Shown: positions 53,398-61,545 of the stretch, piece by piece
Layout of the letters: every line of letters starts with the position of its first letter
How positions within the stretch are numbered: the stretch's first letter is position 1
Assembly: GCA_963716455.1 (NCBI GenBank)
Contig: CAVQTK010000003.1
Coordinates: 74,937 to 138,936 of the forward strand
Direction: 5' to 3'
DNA length: 64,000 nt
DNA from: CAVQTK01 sp963716455
GTDB lineage: Bacteria; Pseudomonadota; Gammaproteobacteria; Coxiellales; Coxiellaceae
Notes under the pieces: model-generated
What the model saw: only the letters and a program-made list of their open reading frames with translations
What the model was told of the DNA's origin: nothing
Databases searched by the model: none
Position numbers and translations under genes: made by a program

Positions 53398-53460
53398 GGG
53401 ATTATGATAATATGAGAAACGAAGAAATGCATTAATAAATTAAATGAGTATAGAATTTTT

Positions 53461-54129
53461 ATGAAAATTTTAGCTTTCGATACAGCAACTGCAGCTTGTT
53501 CAGTTGCTTTGTCTATTGCAGGACAAATTCGGGAACGATTTGAAATCGCACCTCAACGCCATGCAGAACTCATTTTGCCTATGGTGGAATCATTACTTGC
53601 AGAAGCACAATTAACTCCAAACCAACTAGACGTTATTGCTTATGGCTGTGGGCCTGGAAGTTTTATGGGAGCACGCATTGCCACCAGTGTTGCTCAAGGG
53701 ATAGCCTTTGCTGCCGATTTACCTGTTATCCCCGTATCTACTTTACAAGTGGTTGCGCAAACTTCTTTTCAACGCTATGGTTGGAAGGATGTTTTAGCTG
53801 CTTGGGACGCACGTCTTCATGCCATTTATTGGGGAGCGTACAGATTAGATGAGACAAAAATTATGATTGAAGCACAGTCACAAGCTCTTAGTAAACCAGA
53901 GGAGATTGTTGTTCCTTCTGGGGAAAATTGGTACGCAGTAGGTAACGCTTGGGAAGTATACAGTGGACAGTTAACCCACATAATTAGTGCTTGTAAAACA
54001 ACTTGCATAGATATTTATCCCCAAGGTAGTGCTCTAGTACAAATTGCAGAGGTGGCATATCAAAAAGGTGAAATGATATCTCCATTTCAGGCCAAACCTG
54101 TTTATTTACGTGATCAGGTAGTAGTATAA
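53461..54129 (+). CDS. tsaB: tRNA threonylcarbamoyladenosine biosynthesis protein TsaB
   Basis: Inactive Kae1/YgjD paralogue that supports TsaD in t6A synthesis. 222 residues. ILAFDTATAACSVALSIAG at the N-terminus, ERFEIAPQRHAELILPMVE near 28, YGCGPGSFMGARIATSVAQGIAFAADLPV near 61, and AAWDARLHAIYW near 108. Divergent from pabB. tsaC, the other t6A gene here, is at 16975. Confidence 0.94.
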   Translation: MKILAFDTATAACSVALSIAGQIRERFEIAPQRHAELILPMVESLLAEAQLTPNQLDVIAYGCGPGSFMGARIATSVAQGIAFAADLPVIPVSTLQVVAQTSFQRYGWKDVLAAWDARLHAIYWGAYRLDETKIMIEAQSQALSKPEEIVVPSGENWYAVGNAWEVYSGQLTHIISACKTTCIDIYPQGSALVQIAEVAYQKGEMISPFQAKPVYLRDQVVV

Positions 54130-54168
54130 TTTCATAAAATTAATTAAAATTATCAAATTAAGGAATAT

Positions 54169-54795
54169 ATGAGCCGGGATCGTTTACTTGAAGAAAGTTG
54201 TTTTAATTATATAGTATTAATAGATGATTTTTTATAAAAGGCTACTTATTTTAAGGGACAGGGTGACTATCATTCGTTAAAAGAATTGCAAGATTTGCGT
54301 CATGAATTTTCTACCTGTGAAGAAAAAAATCGAATAAAGCAAATTATTGAGCTTTGTAGGTTCACAAAAAATGTTTTGAATAGTCAGGGTTGTTTTGGTC
54401 AACATCTTGCAGATCTGAATACTTGTATCCAACAAGATAAAACGCTAAAAGCTGAAGATTATATTGCTATCTATAAAGCGCTTTATCCAGAACGCATGTT
54501 GTTACCTTATGCGTTGATTCATCATATACGCCAGTTAATGCGAACTTATTCTTCAAAGAGAGTTTTACAACTAAATGATCTTTCGGATGGCGACTCCGAT
54601 ACCGATACCGAAGAAAAACCTGAAGAGAAAATTGCACAAAAAACTAGAGGAAATTTTAACCCACCTGCGCAAGCTAATAGGGTAAGTTCATCTTTATTGC
54701 GAACCCTCTCTGTTACCATAACTAGAACCTTGCCTCAACGTAAACAACATATCGATTCCGCTCAAGTTGACGATAACAAATTGCAGTGTGACTAG
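54169..54795 (+). pseudogene. Orphan protein gene interrupted near its start
   Basis: ATG 54169 has an AAGGA ribosome site and opens MSRDRLLEESCFNYIVLIDD, then an in-frame TAA at 54235 after a run of six T. The same frame resumes and stays open to 54795 (LKELQDLRHEFSTCEEKNRI; DLNTCIQQDKTLKAEDYIAIYKALYP; then an acidic DGDSDTDTEEKPEE stretch and a Ser/Arg tail). A one-T change gives IDDFYKRLLILRDRV before another shift, so indels in the T-run are likely. The remaining 169-codon part has no good start. No family recognised. Confidence 0.5.
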
Positions 54796-54880
54796 GAAGT
54801 TTTTCGTCCCATCTGAATCAAAATTGGATTTTCTATGTTGACAAATTAAACCTCGTGAACGATTTCAAGCAGAAGATGTT

Positions 54881-55618
54881 TTATACTTGCGCGTGAGCTT
54901 TTACGAAATTTTCAAGTCCATAAACAAGACAATTTAAAGACATGACTTCTCGGCAGGCTAATAAAATACCTGGAATGCAGCATTGTCGGTCTATGCCTTG
55001 ATGACTAATAGTTAACACTTCGCCCATAGCTCCAAAAATAACAGATTGATATGAATAGAAGCCTGGCAAGCGCAATGAGTGAATAGGAATTCCATCATGA
55101 ATTTCTCCTCGTGCTGGAGAAGCAACTTCTTTGAAAAGAGAAGTGGATTTTTCCTGAGCCATCATTTTTGCTGTTTTAATAGCGGTCCCAGAAGGGGCAT
55201 CCAATTTTTGGGGATGATGCATTTCAATAATTTCTGCATGGGGAAGATAACCTGCTGCATTTTGCGCATATTGCATCATGAGGATGGCACCCAACGAAAA
55301 ATTGGGCGCAATAATTGCTCCTAGCTGTTTCTCCTTACATTTTTTTTCGGCGATTTCTAGTTGCTCAGTAGTAAGTCCAGTAGTGCCTATGATTGCTCGT
55401 GCGCCTTGATCTATAATTGTTTCTAGATTGGAAAACACGGCTTGAGGAGAGGTGAAGTCAATTACTACATCAACTTGATAAGTGGCAATGGTTTTTGCTA
55501 AATCATCATATCGAGTAGTCTGTGCTACTAAAACTAAATCGGGTTGACCACTTACAGCTTGGATGGCAATGCGGCCCATTTTCCCTTGTGCGCCATTCAC
55601 TAAAACTTTAATTGTCAT
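54881..55618 (-). CDS. dapB: 4-hydroxy-tetrahydrodipicolinate reductase
   Basis: Lysine/diaminopimelate pathway enzyme feeding peptidoglycan. 245 residues. VLVNGAQGKMGRIAIQAV at the N-terminus (NAD(P)H), DVVIDFTSPQAV near 49, IGTTGL, IAPNFSLGAILMM near 102 and EMHHPQKLDAPSGTAIKTA near 132. Start ATG overlaps the sodB stop (ATGA). Confidence 0.95.
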   Translation of the reverse strand: MTIKVLVNGAQGKMGRIAIQAVSGQPDLVLVAQTTRYDDLAKTIATYQVDVVIDFTSPQAVFSNLETIIDQGARAIIGTTGLTTEQLEIAEKKCKEKQLGAIIAPNFSLGAILMMQYAQNAAGYLPHAEIIEMHHPQKLDAPSGTAIKTAKMMAQEKSTSLFKEVASPARGEIHDGIPIHSLRLPGFYSYQSVIFGAMGEVLTISHQGIDRQCCIPGILLACREVMSLNCLVYGLENFVKAHAQV

Positions 55619-56196
55619 ACGGAGAAGTTTTTACTCACAAATTCCCAGTTAACCACTTCCCAGAAATTTTTTACATATTTGGCACGATCATTGCGTGTAT
55701 CAATATAATAAGCATGTTCCCAAACATCGCAAGTTAATAAAGGGGATTTTTTTTCAGTAAGTGGGTTTTCTGCATTAAGAGTTTTGAGCACTTCTAATTT
55801 TCCATGATTATTTTTGACTAACCAAGCCCATCCGGAGCCAAATTGAGTCATTGCAGCCTCTGAAAATTGTTTTTTAAATTGTTCAAATGATCCAAAAGTT
55901 TTTTCAATTGCAGACCCTAAAGCTCCACTTGGTTCACCTCCACCATCAGGGCTAAGGCAATGCCAATAAAAGGTATGATTCCATACTTGTGCAGCATTAT
56001 TAAAAATAGGCCCAGTAGCTTGAGATATGATCTCTTCTAATTTAAGTCCTGCAAACTCAGTATTAGCTATTAACTCATTAAGTTTATTGACATATGCTTG
56101 ATGATGTTTCCCATAGTGATATTGAAGTGTTTCCTCTGAGATATGAGGTTCTAAGGCATTTAGGGCATAAGGAAGACTTGGTAACTGAAAAGTCAT
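55615..56196 (-). CDS. sodB: Iron superoxide dismutase
   Basis: Detoxifies superoxide, cytoplasmic. 193 residues, the FeSOD length. HISEETLQYHYGKHHQAYVNKLN near 18-40 contains two metal histidines; FNNAAQVWNHTFYWHCLSP near 65, and CDVWEHAYYIDTRNDRAKYVKNFWEVVNW near 155 gives Asp and His ligands. The AAGGAG ribosome site is strong. It is divergent from the peroxiredoxin gene (187 bases between), placing two oxidative-defence genes together. Confidence 0.95.
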   Translation of the reverse strand: MTFQLPSLPYALNALEPHISEETLQYHYGKHHQAYVNKLNELIANTEFAGLKLEEIISQATGPIFNNAAQVWNHTFYWHCLSPDGGGEPSGALGSAIEKTFGSFEQFKKQFSEAAMTQFGSGWAWLVKNNHGKLEVLKTLNAENPLTEKKSPLLTCDVWEHAYYIDTRNDRAKYVKNFWEVVNWEFVSKNFSV

Positions 56197-56316
56197 AAAT
56201 GTACTCCTTTATCAATAAGATATAACATGATTAAAATAACGCATTATTGGGCAAATTGCTACTAAAAATTAGTATAAGCAACAATATCTTGTATCAAAGC
56301 TGGGGGGTAAGGACTA

Positions 56317-56345
56317 TTGCCTCAAATTGTTTTTTTGGGTATAAT
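56317..56345 (+). promoter_or_regulatory. Candidate promoter for the peroxiredoxin gene
   Basis: TTGCCT (56317-56322), 17-base spacer, TATAAT (56340-56345), 38 bases before the ATG. An exact -10 hexamer with ideal spacing. Confidence 0.6.
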
Positions 56346-56382
56346 AAAAGCTCTTTCATAACCCCCGAAATGGAGAAATATT

Positions 56383-56988
56383 ATGGCCGTTTTAGTTGGT
56401 AGGCAAGCCCCTGATTTTACTGTCCCTGCAGTTTTGAGTAATGGCAAGATCGTTAATCGTTTTAATTTAAAAGAGGCTGTACGTGAAAAATATGCCGTAA
56501 TTTTTTTCTACCCACTTGATTTTACCTTTGTGTGCCCTTCGGAATTGATAGCATTAGATCATGCTATTGAGAGATTTAAGAGTCTGGGAGTAGAGGTAAT
56601 TGCCATATCTATAGATTCGCAATATACCCATAATGCATGGCGTAATACCCCTATTGCTCAGGGTGGGATAGGGCCAGTCAAATATACTCTCGCAGCAGAT
56701 GTGGCTCATACTGTTTGTCGTAGTTATGGTATCGAACATCCAGAAGCAGGGGTGGCACTGCGCGGTGTATTTGTTATTGATAGAGAAGGGGTAGTTCGTT
56801 CTCAAATCGTTAATGATTTGCCACTAGGCCGTAATATAGAGGAAATTATCCGTTTAGTTGATGCACTTCAATTTCATGAACAGCATGGTGATGTATGTCC
56901 AGCAAATTGGAGTAAAGGTGATGTGGGTATGAAAGCTTCGCCAGAAGGCGTTGCTAAATATTTAGCGGATAATGCAGATAGTTTATAA
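56383..56988 (+). CDS. 2-Cys peroxiredoxin (AhpC/TSA)
   Basis: Thiol peroxidase reducing hydrogen peroxide, peroxynitrite and organic hydroperoxides. 201 residues. FYPLDFTFVCPSELIALD near 47 carries the peroxidatic Cys (TFVCP), GVALRGVFVIDREG near 125, and HGDVCPANWSKG near 165 carries the resolving Cys. Typical 2-Cys layout. The ATG is preceded by GGAGA. It has its own promoter. Confidence 0.93.
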   Translation: MAVLVGRQAPDFTVPAVLSNGKIVNRFNLKEAVREKYAVIFFYPLDFTFVCPSELIALDHAIERFKSLGVEVIAISIDSQYTHNAWRNTPIAQGGIGPVKYTLAADVAHTVCRSYGIEHPEAGVALRGVFVIDREGVVRSQIVNDLPLGRNIEEIIRLVDALQFHEQHGDVCPANWSKGDVGMKASPEGVAKYLADNADSL

Positions 56989-57011
56989 TTTGACTAAAAT
57001 AGGAAATTCTT

Positions 57012-57245
57012 TTGACTTCGAAAAAAAGTTATAAATTAGCTTTGTTTTTGTTAAGTGCTGGTCTAGCTAGTTTTGTTCTATTTAAAATAATTGGCTCTAG
57101 CCTGGATGAGCAAGGTATTTTACATGAGCCCTTCTTCTTGGTACCAATAGGATATCTATTGGTAGGACTGGGCTGTTTAATATTAATCAAGAATCTCTTT
57201 TTTAAAATAAAGTCCTTTTGTAATCGTAATAGTTTACCTCCGTAA
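57012..57245 (+). CDS. Small DUF3955 membrane protein
   Basis: 77 residues, start TTG 57012 behind AGGAAA. Two transmembrane helices flank the family signature GSSLDEQGILHEPFFLVPIG. The DUF3955 group has no known function. Its stop overlaps the convergent rnt gene by 12 bases. It follows the peroxiredoxin by 23 bases on the same strand and may share its transcript. Confidence 0.75.
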   Translation: MTSKKSYKLALFLLSAGLASFVLFKIIGSSLDEQGILHEPFFLVPIGYLLVGLGCLILIKNLFFKIKSFCNRNSLPP

Positions 57246-57839
57246 TCTAGGAACGCCATTTATAGTATTAATCATAAGGCAAAATAATTGGGCGGTACGT
57301 TCTGCATCATAAATAGCAGAATGAGCCTCGCGTGGGTCAAATGACAGTCTAGCGCTTGCTAAGGCTTTAGCTAAAACGGTTTTACCATACATGAAACCTG
57401 CTAAAGTAGCCGTATCAAAACAAGTAAATGAATGAAAGGGGCTTTTCTTGGCCAAATTGCAGCGTTTAATAGCTAATTGAAGAAATCCTAAATCGAAATG
57501 TGCATTATGTCCAACTAAAACTGCTCGTCGGCAATGACTTTCCTTTAATGCGCGACGCACGAAGAGGAATAATTCTAATAGCGCTTGCGTTTCACTAATA
57601 GCAAATCGAAACGGATGTGTAGGGTCAATTCTATTAATTTCTAAAGCTTTTGGATCTAAGTGGGCCCCACGAAAGGGCTCGATATGACAAGCGTACATAT
57701 CGCCTAACTTTAATTGCCCTTCTTTATCAAAGAATAATAAAACCGCGGCCAGTTCTAGCATGGCGTCCGTTGCAGCTACACAACCACTGGTTTCTATATC
57801 AATAACAACAGGCAAAAAACCGTCAAAACGTTCTTTCAT
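57234..57839 (-). CDS. rnt: Ribonuclease T
   Basis: 3'-5' exonuclease of the DEDD family that trims tRNA and other stable RNA 3' ends. 201 residues. VVIDIETSGCVAATDAMLELAAV near 11 (Asp, Glu), HIEPFRGAHLDPKAL, GHNAHFDLGFLQLA near 122 (Asp) and REAHSAIYDAERTAQLFC near 170 (His, Asp). No symbol conflict: the length, the HVEPF-like HIEPF and TFDTA-like CFDTATLAG motifs separate it from DnaQ. Confidence 0.92.
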   Translation of the reverse strand: MKERFDGFLPVVIDIETSGCVAATDAMLELAAVLLFFDKEGQLKLGDMYACHIEPFRGAHLDPKALEINRIDPTHPFRFAISETQALLELFLFVRRALKESHCRRAVLVGHNAHFDLGFLQLAIKRCNLAKKSPFHSFTCFDTATLAGFMYGKTVLAKALASARLSFDPREAHSAIYDAERTAQLFCLMINTINGVPRLRR

Positions 57840-57882
57840 AATAAGTCAAAATCCTAAAATCGCAGATATTTATTTATTTGCT

Positions 57883-58920
57883 TCATTTAAGACAAATACG
57901 CCAATTTAGTGTTTCTCCGGCTAACATGGGAATAACTTTACTGTCTCCAAAGGGCAGTTCGTCTGGTATAGACCAGGGAGATTTTTCCAGTGTGATATAT
58001 CTTTGGTTGATAGGCAAGTGATAAAACTGAGGACCATTAATACTGGCAAATGCTTCTAGTTTGTCGAGTGCTTCATACTGAGCAAAAATTTCGGCGTACA
58101 ATTCCAAAGCCGCATGGGCGGAGTAAATACCTGCACATCCGCATTTGGACTCTTTTTGTGATTGAGTATGTGGAGCGCTGTCCGTTCCTAAGAAAAATTT
58201 GGGATTGCCACTTATAGCAGCTCTAATTAAAGCCTGTTGGTCAACAACATGTTTTAAAATGGGTAAGCAATAATAATGCGGACGAATACCACCTTTAAAA
58301 AGAGCATTACGGTTATACCATAAATGGTGAGCAGTAATAGTAGCGCCAACGTTAGGAGGCGCCTCATGTACAAATTCAACTGCTTCTTTAGTGGAGATAT
58401 GTTCAAAGATAATACGTAATCTAGGGAAATATTTCACTATAGGAATGAGTTCTTGAGAAATAAAAAATTTTTCCCTCTCAAAAATATCAATTTCTGGATC
58501 AGTAACTTCTCCGTGCACTAACAAAGGCAAATCCACCTTTTCCATACTTTCCAATATTGGGTAAATGTGACGAATTTGCTTAACTCCAGCGACAGAATGA
58601 GTGGTAGCTCCAGATGGATAGAGCTTGCAAGCAAAGATTATTTCACTTTCTTTAGCAGCTAATATGTCATTGGTAGATAAATTATCAGTTAAATAAAGTG
58701 TCATTAGAGGAGTAAAATCTACACCTTCAGGTACGTGGTTGACGATTCTGCTTCTATAATCAAGTGCTTGCTGCACATTAATAATAGGTTGGGGCAGATT
58801 TGGCATAACTATTGCGCGAGCAAAACGTTTCGCGGTATCGGTAACTGTACGTTTTAAATAATCGCCATCACGAAAATGACAATGCCAATCATCAGGATAA
58901 ATTAGTGAAATTTGATTCAT
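57883..58920 (-). CDS. pyrC: Dihydroorotase
   Basis: Zinc enzyme closing carbamoyl aspartate to dihydroorotate in pyrimidine synthesis. 345 residues from ATG 58920. DDWHCHFRDGDYLKRTV near 10 (HxH), CKLYPSGATTHS near 98 (carboxylated Lys), LLVHGEV near 132, IFEHISTKEAVEFV near 172 and FLGTDSAPHTQSQKESKCGCAG near 240 (Asp). The two in-frame ATGs further up lie in or beside a hairpin repeat, so the MNQISLIYP start is preferred. Confidence 0.94.
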   Translation of the reverse strand: MNQISLIYPDDWHCHFRDGDYLKRTVTDTAKRFARAIVMPNLPQPIINVQQALDYRSRIVNHVPEGVDFTPLMTLYLTDNLSTNDILAAKESEIIFACKLYPSGATTHSVAGVKQIRHIYPILESMEKVDLPLLVHGEVTDPEIDIFEREKFFISQELIPIVKYFPRLRIIFEHISTKEAVEFVHEAPPNVGATITAHHLWYNRNALFKGGIRPHYYCLPILKHVVDQQALIRAAISGNPKFFLGTDSAPHTQSQKESKCGCAGIYSAHAALELYAEIFAQYEALDKLEAFASINGPQFYHLPINQRYITLEKSPWSIPDELPFGDSKVIPMLAGETLNWRICLK

Positions 58921-58950
58921 TAGTTTTAAGTCCATCAATTTATAGCTCAC

Positions 58951-59004
58951 TCATTGCAAGGCTGCAATTGAGCTACCGTGGTAAACCAGTGCAGTTTGCA
59001 ATGA
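58951..59004. repeat. TCATTGCAA hairpin repeat
   Basis: TCATTGCAA (58951-58959) and TTGCAATGA (58996-59004) are perfect complements, with further pairing inside (GCTGCAATT and CAGTGCAG region). It belongs to the same TCATTGC-type hairpins found inside the family 1 MITE. It is directly followed by a family 2 MITE. Confidence 0.6.
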
Positions 59005-59007
59005 CAA

Positions 59008-59140
59008 TAGACTTCTTGCAAAACCTTCGTCTTTTGGGTGCTCATTTACTCGCATGTAAACTCCGCTCCTCGAAAGCAACACGCCTTGCCTTTGTTTATA
59101 ATAAGATGGGTCCAAAATACTGGGTTTTGCAAGAAGTCTA
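59008..59140. mobile_element. MITE, family 2, copy B (complete)
   Basis: 133 bases bounded by perfect 18-base inverted repeats, TAGACTTCTTGCAAAACC (59008-59025) and GGTTTTGCAAGAAGTCTA (59123-59140). No coding capacity. The interior matches blocks of the shorter element at 35569-35668. Located between pyrC and the LbtU porin gene. Confidence 0.88.
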
Positions 59141-59249
59141 ATGAATCATTTACTTGTAATCTCAGCCTTTTTTATCATTTTTTTCAACGTTGATCTAAAT
59201 ATGCCCAAATTAACTATCATAATAATGTAAAATTGTTTAAAAAAAGTAC

Positions 59250-59279
59250 TTGATTGTTATGTGAGGATTATAGTATATT
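59250..59279 (+). promoter_or_regulatory. Candidate promoter for the LbtU-type porin
   Basis: TTGATT (59250-59255), 18-base spacer, TATATT (59274-59279), 55 bases before ATG. AT-rich surroundings lower confidence. No convincing Fur box was found. Confidence 0.35.
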
Positions 59280-59334
59280 ACAAGTCTATAAGTAAATTTA
59301 TGTTAAATTTTTATCCAAATAAGGGGAAATACCC

Positions 59335-60708
59335 ATGAAAAAAATGAAGTATATAATAGGGGCTTTAGGGTTGATTGTAAATGGTATAAGTTTTGCTAGT
59401 GCTCCCCCCCCACCTGCAGCCACCCAGTCAAAAGTAAGTAATGATTTAGTACCACGGGCCCCTGAAACCTACAGCTGGATGCCATTTATTACAGTCTCCA
59501 CGTCTCCATACATAAGTTTGAAAACAGCGTTTGATGCTTCTGACATTTGGTCGCAGCAATCTTCTATGAATGAAGATTTAACTTTATTACGCTACAAACA
59601 AGACCTAGAGCATAATCTACAAAAAAAGAACCTTTCATTAGATCAACGTCCAATTATCGAAATCAGTGGTGCTTTGGAAGGGGTTATTTCACAACGGTTT
59701 AATGGTTATGATGGTTCAAGTCAAGGTGACATAAATTTAAGTACTGCAGAGCTAGATGTTTTTGCCATGGCAAGCCGCTGGGCATCTGTATTCATGTCAG
59801 TACAATTTGACAATTCCCCTCCTGACACCGGATCTAGAGTTACTAATTCACGCTTATATCTAAGCCGAGCCTTTGCCACTATTGGGGATTTAGATGTTTC
59901 TCCGTTTTATCTGACTGTTGGACAATTTTATTTACCATTTGGTCGTTATTCCAGCAATATGTTGACTACACCTCTTACCACATCTCTAGCTAGAATTAAC
60001 GATCGCGCTTTTTTATTAGGCTATGCCAATAAAAATGGTTTTTATGCGGAAGGTTTTGTGTACTCTGGTTTCCGTGATAATGGCGCTTCAGTTGGTGTAA
60101 AACAAGGCGGCGCTAATTTAGGTTACAAAACATCTTTTGATAAAAAAGGCACCTTTTCTATTGGCGCCGGGGCAGTAACTAACATGGCTGATTCACAAGG
60201 AATGGCTGGTACTGGTGCGGGTGCGCTTCAGTTCCCAGGGTTTGCTAATTTAAAATCCAATACTTATTCTATAGAGAATAATGTACCTGGAGGGGATGTT
60301 CATTCAGAAATTAGTTATGGACCTTGGGCAATAGTAGGAGAGTTTATTAGCGCTCTGAGTGATTTTTCTCCGCAAGATATGACTTTCAATGGGGAAGGGG
60401 CAGCTCCCAAAGCTCTGCATACTGAATTATGGAGAACCTTTAAAATCTATGACAAAGATTATATGTGGGGTGTTTCATATGGCCAGACTTGGCAGGCATT
60501 AGGCTTCAATTTACCGAAGCAAAGTTATGCGACTTATGTGCGTACTTCCTTTTGGAAAAATACGGTTGAGATAATTGAATTTCGACATGATCAAGATTAC
60601 TCTACTGATGACGTAGCCACTGCTGCCATTGGTTTTGGTAATTTCATTAATCAGGGTACTGGAAAATCGCGTAATACACTATTAGCCCAAATTGGGGTCT
60701 ACTTTTAA
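59335..60708 (+). CDS. lbtU: LbtU-family siderophore porin
   Basis: Outer-membrane beta-barrel of the LbtU family, which in Legionella takes up legiobactin in place of a TonB-dependent receptor. 457 residues. Signal peptide MKYIIGALGLIVNGISFASA then a proline-rich mature start. A coiled helical segment (NEDLTLLRYKQDLEHNLQKK, ~80-105) precedes the barrel, with amphipathic strands such as PIIEISGALEGVISQRF, STAELDVFAMASRWASVFMSVQFD and a terminal aromatic residue (QIGVYF). ATG follows AAGGGG. No siderophore synthesis genes are adjacent, so the ligand is not established and the symbol is by family. Confidence 0.8.
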   Translation: MKKMKYIIGALGLIVNGISFASAPPPPAATQSKVSNDLVPRAPETYSWMPFITVSTSPYISLKTAFDASDIWSQQSSMNEDLTLLRYKQDLEHNLQKKNLSLDQRPIIEISGALEGVISQRFNGYDGSSQGDINLSTAELDVFAMASRWASVFMSVQFDNSPPDTGSRVTNSRLYLSRAFATIGDLDVSPFYLTVGQFYLPFGRYSSNMLTTPLTTSLARINDRAFLLGYANKNGFYAEGFVYSGFRDNGASVGVKQGGANLGYKTSFDKKGTFSIGAGAVTNMADSQGMAGTGAGALQFPGFANLKSNTYSIENNVPGGDVHSEISYGPWAIVGEFISALSDFSPQDMTFNGEGAAPKALHTELWRTFKIYDKDYMWGVSYGQTWQALGFNLPKQSYATYVRTSFWKNTVEIIEFRHDQDYSTDDVATAAIGFGNFINQGTGKSRNTLLAQIGVYF

Positions 60709-60709
60709 G

Positions 60710-61348
60710 TTAAACATTACCGGTTTTATTTGGGTATTCACATAAATCATTTATGGGGCAAATTGGGCATTTAGGCTTACGTGCGGTGCATATATAACGG
60801 CCATGTAATACTAGCCAATGATGAGCATTATGCTTATAAGAAAGTGGAATGAGCGAAGTGAGTTGCCGTTCCACTTCTCTTGGAGTTTTACCGTGGGCAA
60901 GCCCGGTACGATTAGCCACTCGAAAAATATGTGTATCAACGCCAATAGTTGCTTCATCAAAAAAAGTATTTAAAATAATATTTGCTGTTTTTCGACCCAC
61001 TCCTGGTAAGTTTTCTAGATCCTCACGGTTCCCTGGCAGTTGTGAGTGATGCTGATTAATTAATATCTCACAAGTTTTCATGATGTTTTTGGCTTTATTA
61101 TTGTAAAGGCCAATGTTTTTGATACAGTTTTTAATTTTTTCTTCACCCAAAGCGAGCATTGCCTCAGGTGTATTTGCTATCGAATAAAGTATTCGTGTCG
61201 CTTTATTAACACTGGAATCAGTTGCATGAGCAGAAAGCATGACTGCTATGAGTAGCTCAAAGGGGCTAGAATAGTTTAATTCCGTAGTAGGATGTGGGTT
61301 AAGTACTTTGAAACGTTCAAAGATAGCTTTGCATTTAGTCAGATTCAT
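60710..61348 (-). CDS. nth: Endonuclease III
   Basis: Base-excision repair glycosylase/AP lyase for oxidised pyrimidines. 212 residues. LSAHATDSSVNKATRIL near 38, helix-hairpin-helix ENLPGVGRKTANIIL near 108 containing the catalytic Lys, GVDTHIFRVANRTGL near 136 with the catalytic Asp, and the 4Fe-4S loop CTARKPKCPICPINDLC near 186. It is convergent with the porin gene, one base between stops. Confidence 0.95.
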   Translation of the reverse strand: MNLTKCKAIFERFKVLNPHPTTELNYSSPFELLIAVMLSAHATDSSVNKATRILYSIANTPEAMLALGEEKIKNCIKNIGLYNNKAKNIMKTCEILINQHHSQLPGNREDLENLPGVGRKTANIILNTFFDEATIGVDTHIFRVANRTGLAHGKTPREVERQLTSLIPLSYKHNAHHWLVLHGRYICTARKPKCPICPINDLCEYPNKTGNV

Positions 61349-61478
61349 GTGTTGTCATTTTTTATTAGACCTCTGTTTGTAACTGTTCACGAGGTTTAAA
61401 ACGTTCATTAGCGAGCCAATCTTGAACAAAAAATCTTCTCAAAATGCTCACATACTTTTGTGTGATAATAGTTACTTA

Positions 61479-61496
61479 GTTTATGGTACCATAAAC
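61479..61496. promoter_or_regulatory. 18-base perfect palindrome upstream of ankyrin gene
   Basis: GTTTATGGTACCATAAAC is its own reverse complement. It is 50 bases before the ATG of the ankyrin gene and about 130 bases from the divergent nth start. The size suits a dimeric regulator; no known operator recognised. The remainder of this ~200-base gap shows nothing else. Confidence 0.4.
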
Positions 61497-61545
61497 CACA
61501 TTAAAATTAGACTAAATCCTGGTGAAGATGAAAGAGGTTATATCA

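Noticed and set aside
58921..58950. Longer pyrC start at 58950
   Set aside because: The extra residues (MSYKLMDLKL) are not typical of dihydroorotase and the region lies beside a hairpin repeat.
59142..59250. Possible Fur box upstream of the LbtU porin
   Set aside because: Only short ATAATAATG-like stretches were seen; no 19-base inverted GATAATGATAATCATTATC-like match could be supported.
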